Positions 10,921 through 24,200 of a stretch of DNA of 64,000 bases are shown one piece after another (the first letter of the stretch is position 1; each line of letters begins with the position of its first letter). Source of the stretch: Pristionchus mayeri (taxonomy: Eukaryota > Nematoda > Chromadorea > Rhabditida > Neodiplogasteridae); the NCBI GenBank assembly GCA_036245805.1, contig BTRK01000005.1, positions 50,212,553 to 50,276,552 of the forward strand, given 5' to 3'. Below the pieces are notes generated by a model. That model ran no database searches and had not been told where the DNA came from. It was given only the letters and a program-made list of their open reading frames with translations. The position numbers and the translations under genes were made by a program.

Positions 10921-11924
10921 TATGAGAGCGTTTGCCTAAAAATCGAGCGGATCGAATGATGTTTGACACAGCAAAAAAAATCGATTCTCTGATGTCGTGT
11001 CATTTGGGTTCTCGAGGGTGCTGATAACGATAGGCATACTCATTTTGCACATGGACCTTCCGTTGGCTCCAGATTACGTTGCGTCGAATTCACATTTTCA
11101 GGCATTCTACGGCTGTATGGAGCGCTAAAATTACTCGAACAAGTTTTATGGGGTAGAATTTTATGACGAACACTCCTGTGCAGTTCATTTGCTATGATTT
11201 TCTAATTAAAAAATTTTAAAAAATCAACTTTTCGCTGCCTAAATCCCGAGCTTAGCAAATGCATGGGCAGAACCGCCGTGACGAGATGATTCCAAATCTA
11301 TAATTTCATCTAATTACGGCATCAAAATTTTGAGAGAACTTATAAAACGTGATAAACATTTGAGCCCAATTTCGACTGTTTTCGTCAAATCTTCCTCCTT
11401 CACTTGACCTCAGACCCTCTGGCAGTCGCCTCCTCTGCCTCACTCGCAAACCCCCTGGCAGTTTCGCTCCTTTGGCTCATCCATCAACGCGTTCTCGGCT
11501 GTTTTGAGCTCACAATAATTAAGTTCTCTCAAAATTTTGATGTCGGAATTCGATAAAATTATAGATTTGGAATCCTCTCGGCACTGCGGTTCTACCCATG
11601 CATTTGCTAAGCTCGGGATTTAGGCAACGAGAAATTGAATTTTTAATTATAAAATCAAAACAAATGAACAGCACAGGCGTGTTCGTCATAAAATTCTACC
11701 CCAGAAAACTTGTTCGAGTAATTTTAGCGCTCCATAGAGCCGTAGAAAGCCTGACAATGTGAATTTGACGCAACGTCATCTGGAGCCTACGGAAGGTCCA
11801 TGTGCAAAATGAGTATGCCTATCGTCATCAGCACCCTCGAGAACCCCAAGTGACACGAAATCAGAGAATCGATTTTTTTTTGCTTGCCAAGCTTTGTTCG
11901 GTTCCTAGGTAAACGGTCTCATAT
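10921..11924. repeat. Family A foldback nested in right outer arm
   Basis: It runs from TATGAGAGCGTTTGCCTAAA to TAGGTAAACGGTCTCATA. The landmark CCGTTGGCTCCAGATTACGT (11068) is mirrored near 11790. It differs clearly in sequence from the copy at 9258 and is about 285 bp shorter, so the two are separate insertions or anciently diverged. Confidence 0.8.
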
Positions 11925-12240
11925 AATCATAGCGAACTAATTAATTTTTCCTTTTTCCTGACTTATCTGCGAAAATTTAGATGGTGCCTACATGCAGCCC
12001 GGATTAACCGGTCGAGATGACGCAAAATGAAGTTTACCGCTGTGTTCAGCACCCTTGAAAACCTCTTTTCACATGTTTTCGTAAAAAATGCTCCCAGACC
12101 CTGTGGGACTTTGTTCGACTCTTAGAGTATCACGCTCATATTTAACTAAAAATGAATATCAATAGTTACATTTATGATAGGACAGCAAATACTTTGCAAA
12201 AAAAGGATACATAATGTTCTCATATACATTTTTTACTTAG

Positions 12241-15200
12241 CCTCCACCCTCATTCTCAATTATTTTGGAATGCTAGTGCCGCTCTTCCACAATATGGAAA
12301 ATGGTTCCTGACAAGATTTTCTTGCATTTGAAATATTACAGAAACCGAGCACCGGCGCTCATGCGGTGCAATTTGCCGCAACATATACCCTGCAGAAAGT
12401 CACAGTTCTATCGGTGAGGATATTTAAAATTTGTGCTAATTGCACATATTTTTCAAGTATGAATTAAAGCTTATGATTACAATATTTTTGAGGCATGAAT
12501 TTTGGAGCAAGAAATAATTTTCCGATGCATTGCTCTGGCCTTTCCTAATTCCGTACTAGAACCCCGCCCGCTCCTCCCAGGTGGACGTAAGGGAGGAGCC
12601 GGCCTCCCATAAACTACAGTACTTTTAGTACATTTATGGTTGTAACTTCAATTCTAAAGAAGCAATCACGTTCAAATTGGAAGGATATCATACGTCGATG
12701 GACACCATTAGTGATGCCAAAACGGCGCGCGCTGTCCACGTTTCACACGCTCTCTCACCGGTCAGACAGAGCGAGAGAGCGTGTGAAACGAGGAGAGCGC
12801 GCGCCGTTTTGGCATCACTAGTCACCATACATATGTGCAAGTTTGGAGTTGACTGGCTTCGATATCTCCGAAATCCTCATTTCAGTATACCTTCCATTGA
12901 CGAGCTGTCGCTTCTGTCTCAATTTTTTCCGACACTCGGATAGTAAGTTGGAGATCGCACATTGCATGCCGAAAAGGTCTGTGAAGTTTGGAAGCTATTT
13001 GTAAAATTTCCGTATAGATATGATACTTACAATCTAGTCGATTTTGTCAAAAATATGCCATTTTGGACGAAAATGGCCTGTTTTTGATAATTTTTGACCA
13101 AATATGCAAGATTAAAAGCATATTACCTACACGGAAATAAGACAAATAACAACCAAATTTCACAGACTTTTTCGACATGCTGTGTAGAATCTTCAACTTA
13201 CTTTCCGAGTGTCAGAAAAAATCGAGACAGAAGCGAGCGCTCGTCAATGGAAGGTATACCGAAAATGAGGATTTCGGAGGTATCGAAGAAAGTGAACTCC
13301 GAACTTGCACAAATTTATGGGGACCACGAGCGTATGTTATATTTAACACGTGTATCACGAGTCAGTGAATGTGTGCGGGAACATTTTTGAAAAAAGATGT
13401 CCCTAATTTAACCCATATTATAATGATTTAATACCCTAAGTGCAAGAATTCGGAAAATGTAGGTCATTGGCCCCAGAGCCGTCAATTAGGAATTCTCCAG
13501 TTTCACATCCGGTTACACTGTATCTCAGCTCCCAGGAGACCTAGGAAGATCGCACCGGGCTTAAAATGAGCGGAAAATTATTTCCAGCAACTCTTATGTT
13601 GAAACCTTTCTTGTACAGATGCATTTAAAGATTTTGTTTAAATAAATACCATTTTTGCAGTAATCAAAAAATGTTTTCACCATCAAGGAGTGAAAAAATA
13701 CAAAACGATTTTGCTTATTTATAAAGAAGAACTTGTATATTCCCCAAGAAAAATATAATCGGCGAACTCAGCCTACCCTTCAAGTTCGAAAACTTTGGTC
13801 AAATTCGACTTCGTGCTCAACCTTACCGATTATTCATTAATAGTATCTTTTGAATTGAATTCTAAACTACGCAATTAGTAATTTCATAAGTTTTAGGGAA
13901 CGGGAGGTTAAATAAAGTGGCAACATAGAGGAATCGGACCACTTTGAAAAAATGGATTTCCTGAACCTCGATATTTTCCAAATTTGCTCATTTCTAATTG
14001 ACCAATCTTTGTACTATGTCGGTGAACTCCTTATTTAATTTGAAGTATGGTTCGGATATATCAAGGTACTTGTAAAATCGTTTGCTCTTATACCTTCCAA
14101 CATCGAACTGTACTGCCTCAAAAACGTAATATCAATGGCATCAACTTTTTCAAAAATTGATTTTGAGCAAACTCTAGCAAACTCTAGTCCGATATTAGCG
14201 TGTATAATTATTGTGAGGTGATACAAACTTAAAAACACTGATAAACGCATGGTATTTTCCGAGGGGGAAGGGGCGAGAGAGCGGAGAGAGTGGGGACTGA
14301 CCTGGATGGGCGAGACAGAGAGCGGAGAGCAAAGTCAGAACGCGCTCCCTCCTCTCTTTCGCGTTGCTCTCACCCGGAGCGAGTAGAGTGCGCGTTGCCT
14401 CGACCTTGCCCCCTTTCTCTCTCTTCCTGCAGGTGCCCGTTACCTTTTCCGTTAGAGGGGAACCTCTGGCCATTTTTGTGATGGAGTCAGCTACCACCCC
14501 TTAGTGGGTGGGGCTACTCCCGCCCTCGGGCTCCGCTCCCTGGGGGCAGAGTCGAGGGGCGGGTCTTGGTAGGCTTCTAGGAAAGTTCCCATAACTCCCA
14601 CAATGAAATTTGAACATCGAAATTCCAATATTACAAAACTTCCTATTTCCAGCATTGGTAAAAATTCATAACTTTTGTGAGCTATCGATTGCACTTTTTA
14701 ACTTCGCGGTAGCACCATTTTAAGCTGAGATATGATCAAAAACACAATTTTGGAAAAATACGGCTATGTCCGAGAACCTACATAGTATCAGGCTGATGCA
14801 AAAGTTTCTGACTATTTTCATATTCGGACATAACAACGTACCCCGTTCTTAGAAATCGATCAATCAACTAATGGTTTTCAACAGTTGATGTGGCCTTGGG
14901 AACACTTTATAACTAGCGCTATACTGGGCCAATTCGATCAATAGGGATAGCACTGTTCACAATCAAACTCTACACAGTGCGCGATTAATCCTAATTTTGA
15001 ATTGATTATATTTCATGTGAGAACCGTGACATCAGCTAAGCTAATGCATTATTTTTAAGGGCACTTATTTGGAATATTAAAGGACTTAGCATAAGAGTGC
15101 TGGCCTGAAACGTCCCCTTGAACACGGCTCTCAAGCCAAGTTCAGCACTCGTTGAAATTCTGAGAATATGTATTTGCTATGATTTTACAAGTGCGGGTCG

Positions 15201-18200
15201 ATCAATAAACATAAATTGTTGCACATTCTGAAGTACCCTTCCGAACTAGTACGCAGTTATATTTCGGAAATTATTCATCTACTTGTTTAGTATATCACGA
15301 TGTTTCGAAATCGTGATGTAGAGATTTGAACGCCGAAAACGACACTTTTAACTGTTTCAGTTCCCCCAAGAGCGTTGTAGACCTGTCTTTTCAACGTGTT
15401 CTGAACAAGCAGCTATTTCCATACCACTGATATAGTGGGCTACTTCGGTAGGGTACAGATATTCGAGGAGCAGGATTCAGTCGAAAACAATTTTTTGCAT
15501 GTTTTGATGCAGAAGCGGTTTTCTTTGCACTCTACGAGCTATATTCGATCTAAACATACTATTGTAATTTACTTATAAGCTCTTTACTAAAACCATGAAG
15601 GAATGGCACGTAGTCGAAATACGCCGAAAAAAACTTCGAAAATTGAATAGTCAGAAACTTTTGCATCAACCTAATAAATCGATATCCCAATGCACGTTAT
15701 ATGGAAAATGCTCAACATAGACCCCATCTATGTTTGTCTGGAGAAACAGATGAAAAACCCATGGTCAAACCTACCATAGGATTAATCCTATGGTGGATCC
15801 TAAGGCATGAGGTTCGAATCCCAACCTATACAGTCACCTTTGCCAAGCTTCGGGGGAAGTACCCAACAGTAGGGAAAAATTGTGCGAGCTTGGCAAAAGT
15901 CGCTGCAGAGGCCGGGACTCGAACTTACCCTACCATAGGCATGTAAATTACAGCGCTTTAGACCACTAGGCCACGGTTTCCAACGGTAGGATGACCATGC
16001 TTTTTCATCTCTGTCTGGAGAATCCACAGGTACCATAATATCCGGGGGTATAACAAAAACTTTCGAGAAAAATCGATAATGTTGATCGAAAAACTATTTT
16101 TTCGTCAAAAAGTACCCGACGACGTCATTTCCGGGAGGGGGTAAAGAAGAACTTTTTGTAGAACTCTCTGAGACAAGTAAAATGCAAAAAAAAGTTCGCT
16201 GTGCGGTAAAAATTGGCCGAGTTACCGTATCCCAAAGGGGTAGATCAAAAAAATCGATAATCAGCAAATTTGACCAAACCAAGTGCATAAACGTTCTTCG
16301 GACCCCCAATAGTATGAAATAAACTAAGATTCATCGAAATCCATGGCTATGACTTTTTTCTGGTGGCAAAAGGGGCCCATTTTCCTGCATTCTTACTGAA
16401 GACCCGTGTTATGTTGTTGTTCAGATAGGTTCAGATTCAGAAATGAGTGTATTTTCTGACAGGCATTTTGAAAAGAGATAGAGTATCCATGAACTCAAAG
16501 AGCATAAATAACAATATGATAATCAGGCGGCAACAAAAGATGGGGTATCTCATAATCGAAAATTTGAAACTCTTACATTACTTTCTTACCAACCTGATAT
16601 TTTAAAAGTTATAGTTTCTAGCGCGAGGCTTACGCTCCTCTGATGGAAACCCTTTTGGACGAGGTTCTCACTCTGGCTGAGTGGGGAAGTGGGAAGCTGA
16701 CAGCAGTGCAGGTATTGAAATGCATATTTGTTTATTTCACTTTTTCGCTCCTTAAAAAATTGATCCCATTATTTTCCTACTTAATTTTTGCATCTAATAA
16801 TAATCTTCAGCGCAATTTGATGTGTTCTGTTATGGTCACACTAGCGTGGCCTCATTCACTGCGTACCCTCATTGATCGAACACTCGGAAAAAGCATGCAA
16901 GAAACAAGTGGAGAGAATATGCTGAGGTCAGTGCGTAATAAAGAAACCCCCACAAAGGAATAATTATTAAATTATGTTTTTCAAGATTCTAGAGAGACTG
17001 TATGATTGAGTGAGATTATTTGATTGCTTATGAAAGCCCATTCCGAAAAATTCTCTAATGTGTAAACTAAACTTTGTACTTCTCGGAGAAAAGAAGGTTT
17101 CGGGTAAAAGCAGATTGAGAAGAAAAAGCATTCCTGGCCCAAGGAACTGATGGTTGGGTACGATACTTTGTGTTTATCTAATCGTGATCTACCACTCCAT
17201 TTTCAATTTTAGAGCATGACCAACCTTGTAGATGGGGCGTATGAAACTCAAGATCACCTGGTTGCAAGACATATATGAGAGCCTATCTGAGTATATGAGG
17301 TTATGCTTGGCAAAGTTGGAACAATTAGATTCGTCCATCCTGTTCAAGCGTGTAGTACTCGGAGAGGGTTGCTTCGGCGTGGCTTATTTAGTGTTTAAAA
17401 AAATGTAGCGCAATTTTGTTGAGAAAAAAAACTTTATCATTCGTTATCGAACCGAGCTATTGATACCTCTAAAAATACACAATATTATGAGTGTATGTGC
17501 ATTTCACAAGAAACTGATTTAAAGTGTTTGTAAAAATCGAAAATTCGTCAAGATTAGTAGATAACAATCGCAGACAGTTCACTCTTATAGCTTTGAATCT
17601 GTCAAAAACGGAGGTAGCTAATCCTTTGAAACGTTTCTAGAAGATTACCAATACCCGCTCCTTGGTCCCTCCCCTTTAGGGGTGTAGCCGGGTTCCTATC
17701 TTTAAGCAGTCAAAATTTAAAAAAAGCCCAAGCAATGTAAGAAGTCCCCAAGCAACTTAAGCCTGATCCTGATCAATCCCAGTCTGACCTTAAGTAGCCT
17801 TCTAATGAGAACGGGGTGGAAGGGGCGGGGCTTGCTACGTTTCTAGGAAAGTGTATTTTATTCATTCGAGGAGTGCGTTATTTACTCATGTGTTATTATT
17901 TTTCATAAAATCAAACAAATGTGCAAATGAAGCATTTATTAGGCAGGATTCTTTCTCCTCGTGCCTCATCACGGCTGCACTTCGATTGAGTGGGAAAGCA
18001 GCTTTTGAAATGAGCATTATACAAGGACCTACACGAGCAGATGGTAATTGTCAATTTGGATACATGTAATTTCTAATTTGATTTTTTTGCACAATGAAGG
18101 CCATAATTGCCTCTGGAAATGTTTCTGCAATAATGTTGAATTTAATTTCTATATCACGGGTCTTCCGTAAGATTATAGAAATGTCTGCCACCAGAAAATG

Positions 18201-21200
18201 TTCCTAATTAAGGATTTGCATGAAACTTTCATGTTAGTTAATGGGTGGTATTGTGTGTGCGGGGAAGGTATACCCACTTTGTTTGGCCAATTTCGCTCAC
18301 AACTTTATTTTTATCTACCACTGAGATACTGTAATTTTGCTCATAATCCATAATTGAGATACACGCCGAAAAGTGTTTCATTCAAAAAATCGCACCAGGT
18401 TCTGATTCTGCCTACTGAGTGGCGATATGATAGACCCCGAGTTATGACCAATGAACTATGACTCAATTCGGGTAGTGGTGAATCCGATTAAAAAAATACA
18501 TAAATATAAGCTGAGTATATTTTCATAAATATAAGCTGAGTATATTTGCTGCGCGTCATCACTATTTGAAATGCTATTTATGGGAACACGGCCCCTTGCC
18601 CGTCGACATTAGGAAAATCGGACCGCCTAACTCCGCTCACTTGACCCTTTTCACCAATTCTCTATTTAGCAGTGAATTGCAAACTGAAATTTGGCAAAAG
18701 ACGCAGAGGAGAGATATGAATACTGTAAAATTTGAAGCTTAAATGACCCGCAGTTTCCTGATTTCTTGAGGCATGGTCAAATTAGGCACGTTTGAACGAT
18801 TTCCGTTCGAGAAACATTAGGCGGAGCTTCGAGGGTAATATAATATAATTTGTTTGTTTGATCATGACTTGGCATCGAAAAAGTGATCTTAAAATTTCAG
18901 AAAAAAATCTGGTCTATTAGGTTGGCATGAAAGTCTTTGTCACTTTTTCAAAACTTTATTTCTTTGAGGAAACAATAGCACGAGTTCAATAATACTTGTC
19001 ATCATTATTGACAATATGTGCCCAACGTTCCTTCAACTTATGAATCTCCTCCCTGTAGAACCCATCTGAGCGCGATGCAAAGTATTGCGTGAGTGCATCA
19101 TCGAGATTTCAACGGGAATTGCATGCGATACCTCGAACGCCATTGGTCAGGTCTGCGAAAAGCCAGTATTCGGTCGGAGCCATGTCAGGAGAATACGGGG
19201 GGTGAGGGAGAACCATCCATCCCTATCCACCCAGTTCCTGCTTGACTTGATTAGAGACCTGGTGACGGGGTCATTTTGTTGAATGTACATTTTCTTGTCA
19301 TTCAGCCTTGAACGACCGACTTCCAACTTCAAATTCTGTAGGTGTGACGTATTTGACCCCGGTGATTGACATGCCCTCAGGTGGTAGCTCCGAGTAGATC
19401 ACGCAATCCACTCCCCATCATATTTACAGCTTGTTTTTCTTGGGGAGCAGGTCAAGTTTGGGGAAATCCTATGGAGTCTCTCCTTCTCCAACCCGCTGGG
19501 CTCTCATGTGGTTATTACCGTAGAGGTCCCACTGATTATTCCCCGTTATGAGCCGTTCCAACCATCGATCCCCGCCTCGGAGAATGACGAGGGTGATGGA
19601 ATCATCGACTCGACGGTCACGGCTGGCTTGGCTCAGATCATGGGATATGAATCGACTGATAAATTTCCTCATTCCAATAGATCCCAAGCTTTGTTAGACA
19701 GTGCTATGGTGGGCTCGTAGTGTGATGGCCATTTCACGGACAGTTTGAAATGGGTTATGTTTAAACCCCTTTCTTCAACGTTTCCGAATCGAAGTCACCA
19801 GGTCTTCTAGATCGACCTGATCATTGAGGTTAAATTCGTCTTTTTCTAAGAGATGGAACCAATTCCCTATGGTTTTGTAGATGGGACATGTGTATCATAA
19901 GATTCTTCAGTAGGGTTGTCCGAATCCTTCATCGTGGAGTAGGATATACTGAGGTAAAGCAGAACATGGCGGATGTGGATGGTACTACGAACATACATCG
20001 TTGCTCTACTAGAGCTTGACTGAAGGGAAGGGGTTGGGGAGTTGTTTGCTATAAAGGTCCATCACTGACTGTTATTCGTTAGGAACGAGGGAGCGCCAAA
20101 GTGCAGTTCTGGCGAACAGTGTAAAAACAAAACCAGTGACAAAGACTTTCATGCCAACCTGATGTATATTTTTTGCAGTATCGTTGGGTAACTTCAGTAC
20201 CCTTTACATAATCGTTTCTTAAAAACAGGAGAGAGCAGCTGATGCAAATTCCATGGTTTGTTGGATTGTGAAATGGTTGCTCTATTAAACAGTGTTGTTG
20301 TATAGGATGAACAATGAATTCTTCGACTTTTATGTTCCACCGAATAAAATTTCCACGAACTTTTGAAACGCCCCAATAGCAGCTTCGTCCACTGCTCTTC
20401 TTTGTTCAGAGCTTCATCCAACATTGCGAGGTGTTTGACCTTGCCATCAGCTAGCGCATTTTGATCCAATCGACGCCATCCTAAAAAAAAGTCAAAATTC
20501 AAATAGTTCGTGACTGCTTGCAAAACCAGGATACGCCACCTTCCTCCCTGAAGGTGGATACATTCTTCGGTTCAGAATTGTATCCATAAAAGTTTTTTTT
20601 CCAAATCCGTGACTATGAATATTTTATGGTGGCAAAAGTGTCTAATTTTCAAAGTTTTTTTCTATGCGTCTTCACAAATTACTTTAAATGCATTACAGTT
20701 CAACGAGAGGAATGGTTGGTTGGAATCCTCGCGGAGATCGCGCGCATACCAGCCGTATCGCTCGTGCTGGCGTGCGTTGCTGCTACTGTTGCGTCTCATC
20801 TTCCGTCTGAAGACAAGGCACACGTCGTGAGGCGTGCTATTTCGTTAGTGTTTTTGATGGAATCATCGACACGGTGTGACAAAAGCCCCCACGAGGGCTC
20901 AGGTGGTGCACAAAAAGTCGGACCTCATTTTTCAAATGAAAAATGGGATATGGTAGGAGGCGGGACACCGTAGTATATCGTCTCCCTAAATCGCATGATC
21001 TCTCTTCGGTCAGAGAAAGTGAGGGAGTATGCGGTGTGCCTGCGCATCGAGGGAGAGAGGAACGGGCCTAGGGAGAGGGCGCGCTCTAGTCACCGCGGGG
21101 GAGAGAAGGGGGGCAGAGGGGAGCGAGAAAGAGAGGGATAGGTGCGAGAGAGCGTGGCCCGTGGAAACCAATCGTTTCGAAATTATGCTCATTGGATTCG

Positions 21201-24200
21201 CCATGTCAATATTAGTCTACTGTAGGTTGATAAGAACTTGGATTTTCCATTGAGAGCTTGGGTAAGCGAAAATGTGGCTGAACTGAAAAAGGGGTCAAAA
21301 TTTCGAACTTTGTAGTCGTTTTTCGAACCTTTGCAGATGGAATTTTACAAATCTGAAAATAGTCTAGGCAGGCAACCTACTACGCTCTATCGAATGAGCT
21401 ATAGCACGTCTCTCTACGATGCTCGCGCTTCCAACTCAAAAATCCGGGTTACCAAGAAACTGACCAAAACTGGAGTCAGCCTGAGGCACTTCCGGTTATG
21501 ATAGAGACTTGAAATTTCGGATTTACCATCACTTATGTTCCGGCAGAAGATCCCCAAAAGATGGATACTTGGATTTGAGTTTGAACGGTACTCGATACCC
21601 TACCCTCTCAGGAATCTTTCCGACTGTGGGAACTTCTCGTTTCCCTGCCAAAATTGCCCCGGCGCTTCGCGCCGGGGATGATCTTACACGGAAAATCCTT
21701 TCGATTTCAATAAAATGGTAAAAAATTTGAAAGCAATTCACTGCGCGTTTTCCTGCAATCAAATGCGCACCGGAACGCATGTCACACCGTGTCGACACAC
21801 ACCAAGCACATTATCCTAGTTGCAGTAATGAAACATTTTTCTTTCGTGATCTAACATTTCAGTGCTGCATTTGTGCTTCGCTTCGCCAATCCTCTGATTA
21901 TCTCTGCGTTGGCCTCGCACGGGGGGCCCGCTCTTGCGAGAGCCGTCCAGACAGCAGCAAATGCCGCCACCATGCACAATTTTTGCCGGGTGATTTTATC
22001 GTGCCGGAATGTGAAGATGTATCATTTAAAAATAGCTTCCTAATGCCTGCTTTGATTGTGAGAATAAGGAATGTAAAATATTATAATACAATATGGAGAT
22101 ATACTCAGTAGCCCTCCGGTAACACTGCTCCTCTACTCTTTTTTTGCATTTGTGTTTTATGTGTTTTTTTTCAGAATGATTCTGGTGAGGGAGCTGCTAC
22201 ACGTCTTTATGACCTATTTGAACGAATCAGAGACAGCTCAGTACACAGTGTGACAGTTGAGGTATGTGGATTAAATTGGAATGTTGGTATTAGGCTTATT
22301 TCGGAATACGAAATAGTGAAAACAATTCATCCAGTTACTAACAAGAGAGACTCAAAAGTCAACGGAGGAATTCGGAATTTCACACCCCTTGCTATTTTTT
22401 TTTACATTTTAAATACTGCTTTATTATACGAAAAAGATGGATCAGTGGTGTTGCACCTTGCATCCCCGTCGAAACAAAGCATTTTCTTCTCATGTTTGTG
22501 GGAGAACATGCATAACATTGAATTGCAATCCCGTCATAATGATTACCATCAGAATGTTGTTTTCAACAGCTGATTTCCTACGATCAAAAAGTATGCAAAA
22601 ACAAAAAAAAGCAAAAAGATATTGGCCGCTAGGGGAATCGAACAAACGGCAATAAGAAAGTGAGCCCGAGGCTTAAACCACTCGGATATGATCGCGAAGG
22701 AGCAAAATCAGTAGGCTATCGTGGGCTTCACGCTATTCAAATCCAAGGGACACCTTTTCGAAAGATCAAAGATCAGATAAACAATTTTTGAAAATTGTTT
22801 CGAGTGTCTCTCACAAGTACCTAAGCACCTAGGGGTGTGAAATTCCGAAACTCCTTCGTTGACTTTTGAGTCTAAATGAGATCAAATGAGATCACTGATT
22901 GATCTCAGATCAGTCGTAAATAGGGTTCTGTTGATGGAATTGATTCCGGAATTCCATTCGTTATTGGAATTCCAATAAGTGACGATTTTTCATTCCGAAT
23001 CGGATTTCGGAATCGGAATCGAATTTCCGATCATTTTGATCGGCCTGAACAAAAATCACTCTTTTCGATTGAGTTTCACCGACAAATTACCTCCCTTGTT
23101 AATGGAATTCCATATAGTTATTGGAATTCCAATACTATTGGAATTCCAATTGCTTTTAAATTCCATCAAGGGAACCCTTGTCGTAAAGTGGTTTTCGTAA
23201 GTTAAATGAGATCTGTCGTAAAGTGGATTTCTGTGAATCTTCGTAAATAGCCTCGTGGTCACATTCCTTCCGTACTAAGCTCGGCCCCCTCTGCCCCTCC
23301 TTCATCGTAAGATTGCTTATTGTTATGGTCTGGTTTCGCCCGCTTAGCGTGTTCAGCGTAAATTCACCAAATCTGTTCTCCTCACTTGTTTCGTCTAGCA
23401 AGTTATAGTGACCGTCCGCTCTGCTTTAAGTTAAAACCCTTATAACACCGTCGTACTGTTATTAACTTAATATTTATATACACAATGATTCATGAAGATG
23501 TAGACATTGTCTGTCTTTCTTATATCCGAACATCTATTTGTCCACTCTCCCACTCTCGCATAAAAAAGTATTATTATTGGCGTAAGAGTCGGAAAGACAA
23601 ATAGGCCTAAAATAACAAATTTCTGGAAATCTATAATTTGCGGTTATCTTGGATGCTGACGACGATACCAGCACTCATTTTCTTCGAAATCCATCCATTT
23701 CTCTCCACGTGCCATGATTTCGAAAACCATATTTGCGCATACCATGTGATTTTATCACTGTAGTCTTGATTCATTCCCAGGCCGGCAAACGCTTCGTAAT
23801 GGGCTGCACGGTTCATTCTCGGAGAAATCGAATTCTCAGAACCGTTCGAACCTCAACCGGTTCAAAAAATTTTTTTGCCGTGTTATTGCATCGAAAAAAA
23901 GCAAAAGCTTATGAATATTAAGGATGCAGAAATGGCCAAAAATGAAGGCAAAAAAGTCTTTAGAATTGCTGGGGTTCGAACCCACGGCTCTGCGAATTCG
24001 GTTTCTGCGAGGGTGAACTAGGGTTGCAAAAATGACTCTTCGGATCGCCTTTTACACTCGTGACCCCGGATCGGACTCGCATCGTTCGGATCAGAGCTAT
24101 TCCCTCGTTTATTGCCCCCCTAAAGAGCGGATGAGTCGTTTTCCCCTCTGATCCGAAACCTATCCGAGTTCCTCAGCACTCCTTGGACCAAATGAGATAA

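Larger units (their letters stand above)
9022..12141. repeat. Outer foldback, 3.1 kb, with nested foldbacks in both arms
   Basis: The outer arms pair 9022-9257 with 11925-12141 (for example CGACCGGTTAAGCCAAGCTG near 9149 against CGGGATTAACCGGTCG-type sequence in reverse near 12000). They pair again at 10547-10635 with 10850-10920 (ATATGACAAACATAAAATTT against AAATTTTATATGTTTGTCAT). Each outer arm is interrupted at the equivalent position by a separate family A foldback (9258-10546 and 10921-11924). The loop is 10640-10850. The outer ends (TATATGAGCCCGATTCTCTA at 9022) are a variant of the family A ends. Confidence 0.8.

Noticed and set aside
17200..17290. Exon after CAATTTTAG with an ATG (MTNLVDGAYETQ...)
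   Set aside because: The same segment recurs near 43510-43560 as part of a dispersed repeat, so it is not specific coding sequence.
20194..20523. 109-codon minus-strand frame
   Set aside because: It lies antisense to a proposed small exon (20380-20430) of the plus-strand gene, has no splice or start context, and no recognisable domain.
20609..20973. Two overlapping plus-strand frames read as separate small genes
   Set aside because: One of them is the exon 20699-20873 of the large plus-strand gene; the other is a shifted reading of it plus intron sequence.
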